This document shows positions 1-9,762 of a DNA stretch of 64,000 nt, in pieces (position 1 is the first letter of the stretch; each line of letters opens with the position of its first letter). The DNA comes from Gelatoporia subvermispora B (lineage: Eukaryota; Basidiomycota; Agaricomycetes; Polyporales; Gelatoporiaceae), in NCBI GenBank assembly GCA_000320605.2, contig KB445799.1, forward strand, positions 1,281,059-1,345,058, read 5' to 3'. A program made the translations under genes and the position numbers. Under the pieces are notes generated by a model that did not search any database, was not told the DNA's origin, and saw nothing but the letters and a program-made list of their open reading frames with translations.

Positions 1-168
1 CCGGAGGGCTTGCCACATGATGAAGCATACAAAGAGGCAAAACCACTTATCGACGCATTCATGGAGAATCTGGGGCATCGCCGACGCTTGGAGCCACTCG
101 TGAAGGCAGATGATGGCTTGATATATTTGACTCGTTCAACGAAAGGAGGACAGTCAATAAACTCATGA
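1..168 (+). CDS. 3' end of an unrecognised gene (partial at window edge)
   Basis: Frame 1 is open from the first base to a TGA at 166-168 and gives the last 55 residues of a protein. The peptide is hydrophilic and mixed-charge, with a run of three arginines (GHRRRLEPL) and a Lys/Ser/Gly-rich tail (TKGGQSINS). It has no membrane segment and no motif I recognise. The length of open frame at the edge and the balanced composition suggest a real terminal exon. The upstream part lies outside the window, so neither family nor exon start can be set. Chance openness of a 168-bp frame is the main alternative. Confidence 0.4.
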   Translation, partial: PEGLPHDEAYKEAKPLIDAFMENLGHRRRLEPLVKADDGLIYLTRSTKGGQSINS

Positions 169-2449
169 CTTGGCTACATACCACTTTACAAGGCGCTTGA
201 CGTCGTATGGTTTGGGGCAGAATTCATGTAAGGTTTCAGGGCGAAATACGATCTTAATACTCGGGCCATGTATACTGCTCGTGCAATGCATGCCTCAGGA
301 TCTTATCGGCGGCATTGTTATTATCTCCAGGACTGCAGCTGGATTTTGCAGGAAATGCAGAATCTATGAGCACAGATTGAGACACCCGTATGATGTATGT
401 ACATGCTGTTCCAGGCGCATCAGTCTTGCGAGAGCATATATACGACCCAACCGGGCAGTCGGTTCATACATGCCGCGTGTTTGGATTGATGTTGTGCTTG
501 CTTGCTTCCAGTCCGCGCAGAAGTGAGCGCTTGAGCCTTCAGTCTGAGATTTGAACGCCGCAAAGGCCGCAAACATAGTGACCAGATGATTGCACTCCGA
601 GAATGCCTGACGTGCGTGTCTTGCCTGTGCACACGGTGTCTTCTTTACGACAACGTCACTGAGATCCAGGAGAGCGATCAGATGAATATGTCCACCCTCG
701 AGGATACTTAGTCTCTGAAGTTGGGCCGCTCGCTGGCAAAGGTTGGTTAAAAGACTAGAGGTCCCTCAGAGCGGACCGGGGTCCGGAGCGCAGTAATGCG
801 TCAATCGATCGAGAAGATGCGGGAGCGAGGAGAACCCGACAGGTGTGACGCGGACCTCGATCACGTCTGCTCGGTCGACAGGTGTTCGGAGCCACTGCGA
901 ATTTTCCATGTATATGTCGCCAGTGTTCGTGATGCCTTGCTATGCTTGTGTCTGCACGGCGTCCGCACTCGTGAGTCCTGTGGTCAGGATATGATGTGAT
1001 CTTGATGAACAAGTTGTACTCACAATTTGCACACAAGCCGGTTTCACACGGCTACTCGGTGATCTTTGTAGTTACATCAGTGGATGAGTATGCGAGAGCG
1101 TATCTCACCGTATTCCACATTTGAGGGAATGCAGACGTCGAGCCCGACGGCGAACAACCTGTTAGACTACGAGCGACTGCGGCAGCTACCTCTGCTAAGC
1201 GGCTTACCGCATCAGGATAGAATTCGCACAACCCTTTGGGTCACGAGACAGACTTTCCTGCATAGTGGAAGCTTGACTCAGGTCCTTCGCTTTCTTGGCT
1301 GCGTAGTGCCGCGTGCATACTCAGTACCTGCCGTCTTTGACGGTCTCATATTCTTGTTTCTGCACTTCAAATACCAGAAATCCTGACATGGCTTTTGCGA
1401 AGACATAGAGCTCTGCTTGCCAGCTACTCAACGAACGCGCCTACTGTCCATCAATTCCTTGGCCATCTGGTATGTTACAAGTTTTGCAGTAAGATCAACT
1501 AGCGCTTGAACTACTTACTCAATCAGGACGGATGACCCACTCGAGCCTAGCTTGTGGATTGAGAGACGGGATCTCATCATCAAGTATTGGCTCCGCAAAG
1601 TCTTATCAAATGGATTGAACAAGGTTTGTCTAGGTGACATGGCAGTTGACCAGTCTCATCAATCCACCCGACAGCCCACATACTCTAGTACATCTCAACT
1701 TGGTCACGGGGGAGGCGAGCCAACTATGGATTAAGTGCGCCTCTCATTATCGCCGAACTCTTCACCTCTGACATTCTGGTGTTCTCTCGATGTAGCACAT
1801 TCCGCAGACATGCGTAGCACACTTCGTATGATCTTCATGCAACGACCTACAGCCCAGTCACATTTATGACGACTTGCGACAATCGAGGTATTCCTGCGAC
1901 GCCTGTCACAGAAGCTGCTCACAAGGCACTTCCATATACACAGCCTACTTCTATATCGTAACGCTTGTCCCAGCCATTCGGTGACCCATGCGGGACAGTG
2001 GGGTAGCATATGGGTCGCACTCGGAAGATTACGGGACAGCATTTTGTTCTATAGGCCATTTAACGGCACACGATGGTTATATCTTCGCCTCTCTTTGCCC
2101 TGCATGTAAGTCTTCAATGTCATATGTAGTAGCTCCTACGTGTACTCACCTATTACGAAGCTCAGCTGGTCCGGTGTCGAGAGCCTAATCGTGCTTTAAC
2201 GGACAATATGAGCGATGTATGTATTTATATGATCCTGCGTGATGGCAAAATTGACTCCTTAGTCTCAACAGCGAGGGCAATGTTTGACTCGCAATATAGA
2301 CGAATACGGGTGTTCCTCTCTGCGAAAGAGTACGAGAAATATGATTATCCAACAATCCGGAGAACTCAGTGTAAGCTTATGTTACATCTGGAGGAGCGCA
2401 CGTATTTGATGTATAGTACGGTCAGACTGGCCTAGTGCAATTTTCACCC
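169..2449. other. Intergenic stretch, no supportable gene
   Basis: Short open frames occur on both strands (for example 1084-1386 and 1552-1734 on +, 1731-2042 on -), but none shows a family motif, a splice-consistent extension or a convincing start context. I see no RNA gene or repeat structure here. The 3' half must contain the promoter of the DUF6535 pseudogene that starts near 2450. Confidence 0.5.
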
Positions 2450-4737
2450 ATGGAGAGTTCGATGCCAGCCAATCGGGACCATCGCTCTTTGGCAGATGAA
2501 GACACTGAAGTGCATGCCTTCGGATCGGATATCGGAACTGCCGCGCAGGCTCCAAGTAGCTCCATACTTTGGGATTGTGGAGATAAATCCGCACTTTCCG
2601 ACGATGAATTCTATAGCGCGCAGTCATTGCGCACGAAATTCCGCAGTGAAGAAGCTGGGTTGGAGAGTTGCGAGGAGGGCGATCAAGCTAAACGTTCGGA
2701 GTTCGTTGCAGTATCTGGAGCTCCGACGCAACTCCCTCACCCGGTGCATATTCCATCACCCGCACTGAGCCAGGATCATGATCGTGGAAAGCGTAGGGGA
2801 CTAGTAGGAAGCGCGGATGAGATGTGGAACCAATTTTCGGAGGAGTTGAAGACCCGTGATGAGGCTATGGCGCAAGTCTGGAAGGATGAACTCGATGCTC
2901 TACTTGTTTTCGTGCGTCACTTCCCGTGGATTTCTCTCGACCCTTGCACTTATGGTTGGGCTTAGGCTGGGCTTTTTTCTGCAATCGTCACAGCTTTCAA
3001 TGTAGAACTCTACAAAGCCTTGAAGCCGACCCCCGTCCCGGACTCCGACCAGAGCATGCAGACTTTGATCTACCTTGCTAGGATGATGGGCAATGGCTCA
3101 CCGCCAATCATAATCAACACTTCATCTGCCGATAGCCCTGGCACATCCTCGAGCCTGGTCTGGATCAATGCAGTGTTCTTCACGTCCCTCGTGCTCAGCA
3201 TCTCCGCTGCGTCCATCAACATCGCCATCAGACAATGGCTGAATCACTTCACTAGTCCTATTCCGGGTGACGGCGTGCTCAAATCATACATCCATTGCCT
3301 TCGCTGGGACAAAGGTCTTACCGTGGATTACATACCGGAGATCCTCCGATTCCTTCCCCTCCTCCTTCAGCTTGCTCTTGCCCTATTCCTCGTCGGATTG
3401 TTGGGTCTGCTCTGGACTTTGAACAGAGATGTTGCGATTGTCACATCAATATGCGGCGGTCTTCTCCTTGCATTTACGTTATACACCACTCTGGCTCCTA
3501 TATGGGACCCGTATTGCCCATACAAGTCCGCACAATCGCTCCTAGTCCTCTAGGCCTCACATTGGTTCACGCAGATCGGCCGTTTTGTCGTAAACACCCT
3601 TCTGCAACTCGCAAGATGCGGCCGAAGGAAGGATCACCCGCTTTCTGCCGGGCAGGCACAATTGCATCGATATCTGCACGGTCTTGGGCTGTACAGGAAC
3701 TGGACCTTCCTAGAGCAACTCATCGTCCATCCGGTCCGTGGTGATTACGGCCGGCACAACGAAGTCATGACCTGGATCAAAGAGAATGTGTTCGCGCGTG
3801 GACACATACTGCTCATGGACGAAAAGGTTCTGCACGAAGTCGTCGTCCCGTGTATAGACAGGATGGGTGCCCAGTTATCGCCGAATGACCTGGCTTCGCT
3901 ACCGCTCAGCGAATCGCCGCTGCGAATTCTTCTCCGCCTCTTCGAGAGCCACCAGCCCATGTCGACGTCCATACGTCTCGAGCTCGCGGAAGTCGCGGTC
4001 AAGCTGATACAGCGTATGCCGCGGTGCTTGCCGCTCGACGAGACGACGGAGCAGATATGGGCCTTGGTTCCTCATGTATGCGATGCAGGAGGTGCGCCAA
4101 CTGCGACACTTCTCCGAATTCTGTACAGCGCCGCCGAAAGGCGGGCAGGACTTACCACGTCGGACCACGATCACAGCCGGCGGGACCACATTAGACATTT
4201 CATACGCGCTGTAGCGGGGTGGGACCACTGTTGGCGAATCAGATGGAGCGAAAGTCCTGACTTGCACCCTGAAGATCACTCATGTTAGTGTTCTGTGGTC
4301 TCCAGAATACCGATCCACTTACGTTTGCGGATTACATCCATCTAGGCGTACAGCTGTTCTTTGACGAGATCATGGCCTATATGGACATTTATGCTGATAA
4401 TGCCCCCCATATTGGCCGTAGAGGCATTCAGAAGGCATTGCACGTGTGCTGTCTCGGCGCATGGATAGCGGGGGCTATGGAGGAGACCGACTGCAGGCCG
4501 GACGACATGCAAGTCCAAAAGCTACTCGCCCACTTTAACAGCCTTTCCAAAGTGGCAGAGCGGCACGGTTCCCTAAACCGCTCCGTGGATGCAGCGCTGC
4601 AGCTCTTGAACAGGCTGAGAAGGACCTCGGAGGCGTCATACGATGAAGTCTTTGCGGGGACACCTGTGGATCGCCTTCGATCAACGTCGATGAGGAGGTT
4701 CGCTACGTTAAACTCACAGCATAGTAGTTGGCGATAG
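2450..4737 (+). pseudogene. DUF6535 membrane protein gene, copy 1, interrupted by an in-frame TAG
   Basis: Three exons (2450-2911, 2966-4283, 4346-4737) read as a DUF6535-family membrane protein, a basidiomycete family of unknown function. Visible landmarks: an acidic/Ser-rich N-terminus; the WKDELDALLVF motif at the end of exon 1; AGLFSAIVTAFN across the first intron; VWINAVFFTSLVLS, a first membrane pair; IRQWLNHF; CLRWDKG; a second hydrophobic pair around LLLQLALALFLVGLLGLLW; and CPYKS. Directly after CPYKSAQSLLVL comes TAG at 3551-3553. The same frame then stays open for another ~244 codons that match the soluble C-terminal region of the paralogues. The first intron is 54 nt, the same length and position as in copy 2. 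The start ATGGAG at 2450 has good context. The gene is either recently inactivated, truncated to about 348 residues, or affected by a sequence error. Confidence 0.8.
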
Positions 4738-5050
4738 GCTTGGTTCGAGCGTAATAATTCGATGTGCTCGATTTCGCGTTCTCCCCTGTTCTGAGACCGT
4801 CTCCTTGTGTTCGTACTGTAGTGGCCACGACATTGATCTCGTATGAAGTCAAGCGTGATTTGTAGCCGATGCTGATACATGAGGGTATAATTATGGATGT
4901 CCTCGGGTGCAAGCTGAGATGATGGTCGGTAAAGGTGCTTAACGCGCAGTCTCTGATGGTCGCCGCGGAGTCCATCAGCAAAATCTCATTTCCTCTTTTG
5001 TCGCTTTTACGTCTTTGTGGTCGGTAAGCACCTCAAAAACGAGAAAAGTA
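4738..5050. other. 3' flank of DUF6535 copy 1
   Basis: AT-leaning, non-coding stretch that presumably holds the 3' end of the transcript. No gene or repeat is visible before the hairpins that begin at 5051. Confidence 0.4.
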
Positions 5051-5122
5051 CGAAAAGCCCAGTCCAATGGGACTGGGACTTTTTCGCTTTTCCTGCTTTG
5101 GTAGCCCAAAGCAGGAAAAGCG
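5051..5122. repeat. Two adjacent inverted repeats (hairpins)
   Basis: The first hairpin (5051-5086) pairs CGAAAAGCCCAGTCC with GGACTGGGACTTTTTCG around an AATG loop. The second (5085-5122) is a perfect 17-bp inverted repeat, CGCTTTTCCTGCTTTGG and its complement, around a 4-nt loop, TAGC. They share the CG at 5085-5086. Both lie in intergenic DNA. The core of the first one recurs at 53583-53612. They may be remnants of a foldback transposon or a structured RNA; no coding sequence is associated with them. Confidence 0.75.
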
Positions 5123-5555
5123 GCGCCAAAGCAAATGTGAGAATTTCCTGATGGAGAATGTCTGCTAAAGGGTATTCAGAGAGGAAACAAAGAACGGAGG
5201 GGGAAATTACGCGGACATTCGTCTCGCGCGAGATCCAGAACGTGTAGGGGGTGCACCGGTGAACGTGCGGATATGTGTTCTTGCCGCTGAGGAATGGTTC
5301 AGTGCACGCTCCAGCATCTCACTAACACTCCGACAAATCAGGAAGGTCAGCTACTCGATCGGGAGATGTTTGATCTATCTCGTCCTCCGGCTTCAATTGG
5401 GAATGTCCGGACGGTGTACCTCTTCCCCGTGATGTGCATGTCTCGAAATTATGCTGCTCCGTAAGCTGGATCTATGGCTGTCTGAGAACATCAGAAGAAA
5501 TATGAAGACATCGCTGCTAATTTGAGGCGCACCGGAAGGCCAGAGAACGGCGGTG
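5123..5555. other. Intergenic, with a partial copy of the promoter-like module
   Basis: No open frame of interest. Around 5340-5365 the string GGAAGGTCAGCTACTCGATC resembles the start of the module repeated at 5556 and 5878 (GGAAGGTGAAGTACTCGATC at 5863-5882), so a third, decayed copy may be present. Confidence 0.35.
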
Positions 5556-6062
5556 TATCGACCGATCGGGACAGTAGAAGATAGCTGTCATGAAGGTCGC
5601 TTTCTACTACGTCGCTTCTGAGGCCGGCGCTGTCACCCACTATGGCATCATGGAAAGCTTCCTTTTATGATGTCATTCCCCTCGATCGAAGGTAGGCCGA
5701 CGACATATATAAAGCGTCGTGTTGGCGAAAGGACTCCCCTGGGTCTGAGGTTACTTGAGAACGTCAGAGGAGAATGCAAAAGCGTTGTTACGCCGATGTA
5801 CGGACCTGATGCATTAAGTTTGAGCTGCGCCGGAGGGCCGAAACCGTGAAACATTGACCGATACGGAAGGTGAAGTACTCGATCGGGAAAGTACAGGACA
5901 GCTGTCATCCAGCCTTCCAGGTCGCCTTCTGCTATGCTGCTTCTGACACCGGGGTTGTTGACCATTATGACATCGTCGCTGGCTTCCTTCCATGACGTCA
6001 TTTCTCTCGATCGAAGGCAGGTCCGACGACATATATAAAGCGCCGTGTTTGCGAGTGCAACT
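5556..6062 (+). promoter_or_regulatory. Tandemly duplicated promoter-like module with TATA boxes
   Basis: Two related ~180-bp segments (about 5556-5735 and 5878-6062) share, in order: a CGATCGGGA box; an AGCTGTCAT box; GTCGCTTCTG-like text; a CRE-type site (TGATGTCAT in copy 1, the full palindrome TGACGTCA in copy 2); CTCGATCGAAGG; and CGACGACATATATAAAGCG, a clear TATA element on the + strand. After the second TATA comes a C/T-rich leader and an ATG at 6119 opening a ~59-codon frame with a hydrophobic start. I cannot assign that product. The order of CRE, TATA and pyrimidine-rich leader is what a strong fungal promoter looks like. What each copy drives is unknown. Confidence 0.6.
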
Positions 6063-6435
6063 TCCGCGCCCCTCTCCTTCCCTCCCATCATCTTCTTCGC
6101 ACGCACTAGTGTTACCTCATGCTAATCGTTCACCGAGGGATTCTATCTCTAGTATTGTCTACAGGTCTAATCGTGAATATCGCATGCTCTATATCTTTCG
6201 ATCCTCACTCACCCCTCGTTGCAGGCATGCCGTTTGTCGCGTACTGGAGAGCACGTTGTGCACGGTGCAAATCCCAGACCATGCGCACGTTCGACTGACT
6301 TGTCCCGTCGTGTGCGGAATGAAGAAGAGAGAACAGGAATTTGGGCAGCGAAGGTTCCACTCAGAAGTTGTCTAGGTTTAGAGAGCGTGTTGTGCATATA
6401 CGATAGAGAACCGCTAGGAACAAAGAAAAAACTAC

Positions 6436-6549
6436 CTCCGATACGGGGAATCGAACCCCGAGCTGCCGCGCCCGGTACGGTGTAAAGGCAAACTTACGTA
6501 AGCCAGCAACGATGAAAGGCGGCAATGTTAGCCGTTACACCATATCGGA
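6436..6549 (-). tRNA. tRNA-Glu (anticodon TTC) with a ~42-nt intron
   Basis: Read on the minus strand, the acceptor stem TCCGATA pairs with TATCGGA. The D-arm contains GGTGTAACGGCTAACA. The anticodon arm is GCCGC-CTTTCA, then an intron, then C-GCGGC, giving anticodon TTC. The T-arm is CGGGG-TTCGATT-CCCCG. Removing about 42 nt after the base 3' of the anticodon, the normal eukaryotic tRNA intron site, leaves a 72-nt tRNA very close to yeast tRNA-Glu. The discriminator base is G. Nuclear RNA polymerase III gene with internal A and B boxes. Confidence 0.93.
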
Positions 6550-7954
6550 GTCCAAAGCTATTGTTTATTATACCATTCATACTGTGAGGAAACCGGAAAC
6601 TTGAAAGATAACACACTGCAAACACCATCTTTGACGGTCGAGCGAGAAAGGCGGCACCGTTGTACTATTTCCATTGGTGACCATAGTGCACTGGTTGATG
6701 ATGACTCTCAGACCAAGAAAGCTTGATTAAGTCAAATCAGTCACACCACAACAAAAAGCCCGTTATGCCTTGAGCTCTCAGCTCAGTATGCTTCGAACTT
6801 TCGATTTGTATATCTCACAGACACAAAGCTGAAGCGCAACAGAGTTTGCAGTAGCCCATAACCCACCAACAATTGACGCGACCTAAAAGCACTCTCTAGT
6901 CTAAGTTTGAGCTTCATTGCGGCCATCAGGAAATTATCTTGTCGACTGTGACGCCTTTTGCCTGGAAGGGGGGCAGCCTGTAGAGAAGTGGCGGGCAGCG
7001 ACAAGCAAGGGAGAGTTAGTCAAGCTTGGGCTGAAAATCCGACTATCGCGAGGCGCGTACTATGCATGTACCCAAGATTATACAAGTGTCTTGCCCAATC
7101 CCGTAGATGCAATCAAGATCTAGCAAGATTTCGCCGAGCAACAAGATTGTAGAGCAAACAGACATGCCGAGACGAAATACAGTTAATCAAGAAATAATCC
7201 TCGTCTTCGATCTCATACATTAGGAATCAATATGTCGCGATCATCATCCGTGAAGACTTGCTCATACTAGCCGTTTCCCGTAAAGTTTCGTTAAGTTGAC
7301 CCCAGGACCTAGGCACATTCGCTCCGAACAATCTGAGCACATTTACTGTAGGTGTGTGACGACGTCGATATTGAGCTGTCTGCCTGTCCCTGAAGTAGAA
7401 GAAGTTCGATCTGCACCGTTAATTTACCCAGCGTTGTTCGACGTGCGTACGGTGCGTACATCACTGAGCTGTATAAAAACGGTATATGCAGTAGCTCATG
7501 GCCCGTCGAAAATCTGCACGACCTAGCGCTCTCAAGTCTCAAGTTCTGGGCGAATGACGCGGTATAGGAGAGGTCTCATAGCGAGTACGAAAGACGACTG
7601 GTGGGATTGCTGAGGATCTGCAATGAGCCCTCACGACATGTAGCCTGCAGCCGGCGTCAGTGATCTTGGTGCTCGAATCTCGCCGGGTGACTCGAACGGT
7701 GACATTTATGACGCCAGGACAGTGATATCTATCCCCACCCAAGGCCGGCACTACGCACGCGGTAATAAGACTCAAAACAGTTTCACGTGTTTCTCCAATG
7801 CAGCATACATCACAAACTAATCAAGAAAGAATTCAAGCATTGCCTCCGTCGCAAATGTCACCCGCAGATCTACTTGAGAGCGGTATCAGAGGGGCCTAAG
7901 AGGGCAGGGCGCAGTCAGCACCTATCGTAGCATAATAATCGCAAGTTGCTCACG
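6550..7954. other. Intergenic, no supportable gene
   Basis: About 1.4 kb with only short, motif-free open frames on both strands. A shadow of the small gene at 7955-8272 opens on the + strand from 7946. No RNA gene, repeat or strong promoter signal was noticed. Confidence 0.45.
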
Positions 7955-8272
7955 TCAGTTCGACTCCCAGTCACCGGAACCGTTCACCGAGAACGCCATG
8001 CCCACACTGGCGGAAAGGTCACCAGTGATGATGGGGCCGTCACCGAAGGTGAGCTTGAGGGTTGTCGCGCCGATAATGCCCTCGAATACGCGCGTGCCGG
8101 TGAGGTCGTTGGTGCTGGAGTAGTTGAGGGAGGCGCTGCTCGTCGTGAACGTCGGGAGGCTCTCGGAAAGGTTGCCCGTGAAGATCTGGCGGAGGCCATT
8201 GACGGTGAACGTTGCCACGAACTTGGACTCGCTGTCCGCAATACGTGTAACAGTGCCACTGACGGTCGGCAT
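7955..8272 (-). CDS. Small unrecognised protein, 105 aa, with a 5'-UTR intron
   Basis: A single coding exon encodes 105 residues beginning MPTVSGTVTRI and ending SGDWESN. It has no signal peptide, is rich in Thr/Ser/Gly, and shows alternating hydrophobic residues typical of a small beta-sandwich. The motifs KFVATFTVNG and TGTRVFEGIIG are the clearest. Eight bases upstream of the ATG is the 3' end of a canonical 52-nt intron (8281-8332, GT...CCACAG), so the 5' UTR is spliced. A TATA box (GGATATAAAAG) lies at 8422-8434, about 35 nt before the expected transcript start. Promoter, UTR intron and compact ORF together argue for a real, well-expressed gene. I do not recognise the family and assign no function. 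Confidence 0.72.
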   Translation of the reverse strand: MPTVSGTVTRIADSESKFVATFTVNGLRQIFTGNLSESLPTFTTSSASLNYSSTNDLTGTRVFEGIIGATTLKLTFGDGPIITGDLSASVGMAFSVNGSGDWESN

Positions 8273-8421
8273 TGTGTTTGCTGTGGGGAGAAGTGAGCAG
8301 TGTGTGGGCTAAATCGCTGAGGGGTGAACTACCAGTGGTGTGTTGGGAGTAGAGATCGAGTAACTGAGAGTGTTGAAGCTGGTTGCCGGTGAGCTGAAGA
8401 AACATGTCACAAAAGCATCCA

Positions 8422-8434
8422 GCTTTTATATCCG
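8422..8434 (-). promoter_or_regulatory. TATA box of the 105-aa protein gene
   Basis: On the minus strand GGATATAAAAGCT lies about 90 nt before the 5'-UTR intron and about 150 nt before the ATG. This is good spacing for a transcript starting near 8395. Confidence 0.6.
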
Positions 8435-9338
8435 CAAGATACTGCCTGTGAGGCTTGATGAGGCTTGAGGGTCGAAGGCATTGTAGCATAGACATCATAC
8501 GGCGAAACACACCTCCGGAGAAGGCTGGTCATGAGGTTTGTTCTTCGACGGCATCTATCTCTGCCCGATGAATGAGTTCTCATGGATGAGCACGTCCGCT
8601 GTCATATTCAGACTGTGCCGAGCCCGAATCATGTAGGCTCATGATACGTCACCGGATACCCTGAAGGCGTGTCTTCACTACTTGGCCGGTCAGAATGTCC
8701 AGCGTTGTTGATCTCATGACCTGTATGGGGGAAGCAACGGGACCAACGACACAGACCGCAAAGATGTACTGGCTTTCCTGGAACGATCCACACCATGAGC
8801 TCGGTCGGCATGGGTTCAAAAACGGAGTCAACGTATAGTACGCACCCGCCGCGATGCATAACGCTGGGCCAACACCAGCATCCCTGCAAATGGCATGAAG
8901 TCTACCGACGTAGCTGCAGAGTCGGACCTTACCTCACGACCGACGTTCATGCATGACTTGGGTATTGATGCCTGGAATGGTACGGGGTTCGACTTCTTGA
9001 TGATTTCGAGAAACTAGCCGAAGCCTGAGTAGGACAACGCCGCCAAGCGCTCTACGGCTCCTGGGAACTGCGTCAATGTTGGTCAATGAGGTTTAGTTGA
9101 TCAAACAAAATGTATCGGTGACGACGAGACCACTTTACTTGTCCCGACTCCCAACCACCACGGTGAGCTGGGCGGAAGAACTTCAAGTATATACAACTAT
9201 CTTTCAGTAGATCTCAGGTGTGAAAGAAAACGATCGGCTCCATGATCCGCGGAACGTTCGCGCAAGGCATGCTGTGCCAAAGGTCACCGGTCAGTGGCAG
9301 TTACCGAAGAATGGAATATGGACATCGCAGACCTGAAT
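8435..9338. other. Intergenic, no supportable gene
   Basis: Only short frames without recognisable motifs, for example 8629-8889 on the minus strand. Nothing structural was noticed before the foldback at 9339. Confidence 0.45.
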
Positions 9339-9473
9339 AGAGCTTATTTGCTGGCACCTAGGTGAGCGATTTTCTGAACCCCAAGCGCGCCACCTCCCGC
9401 ACTTTTGCCGAGAGACAAGTGGAGCTCAATCGGTAATTCAGAACTGGCACCTAGGTGCCAGCAAATAACCTCT
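9339..9473. mobile_element. MITE-like element with 26-bp terminal inverted repeats
   Basis: The left end, 9339-9364 (AGAGCTTATTTGCTGGCACC, then TAGGTG), is the reverse complement of the right end, 9448-9473, with a single mismatch, and 21 bp are perfect. The right repeat also contains the 16-bp palindrome TGGCACCTAGGTGCCA. The interior is about 83 bp and has no ORF. Size, perfect ends and lack of coding capacity fit a non-autonomous foldback/MITE. A clear target-site duplication is not visible. It sits about 220 bp from a tRNA gene. Confidence 0.6.
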
Positions 9474-9691
9474 AATGTATACCAAGAGAGTCATTCGAAC
9501 CACCACGCCGCAGGCTCTGGTACCTTACGTAATGAAAAGTTCGTATTGATAGAATATCCTAGAACGTGGAAAGAACCGTGTCTTTCGCAGGCGACATCTC
9601 TCGCCCATCACGAGAAACAAAAAGGATCATGGATAATGGTATCGCTCACAATCCCCGTGTTGGATACAGCGCAAGAAAAAATAAACAGCTT

Positions 9692-9762
9692 TGCATCCGC
9701 CGGGAGTCGAACCCGGAGCTAGGCCATGGGAAGACCCAATGTTACCGCTACACCACGAATGC
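9692..9762 (-). tRNA. tRNA-Gly (anticodon CCC), no intron
   Basis: On the minus strand the acceptor stem GCATTCG pairs with CGGATGC (one G-U). The D-arm reads GTGGTGTAGCGGTAACA. The anticodon stem GGGTC/GGCCT encloses the loop TTCCCAT, so the anticodon is CCC with U33 and A37. The T-arm is CCGGG-TTCGACT-CCCGG. Length is 71 nt including an A discriminator. An alternative register giving TCC breaks the anticodon stem, so CCC is preferred. Confidence 0.88.

Noticed and set aside
3551..3553. Programmed read-through or recoding of the TAG
   Set aside because: No supporting structure or context was seen, and the paralogues lack the stop; a plain nonsense change is simpler.
3524..3583. A short intron removing the TAG at 3551 in DUF6535 copy 1
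   Set aside because: The only in-frame GT...AG pair (3546-3575) would be a 30-nt intron, below the size of any other here. A 49-nt option starting at GTCCGC shifts the downstream frame.
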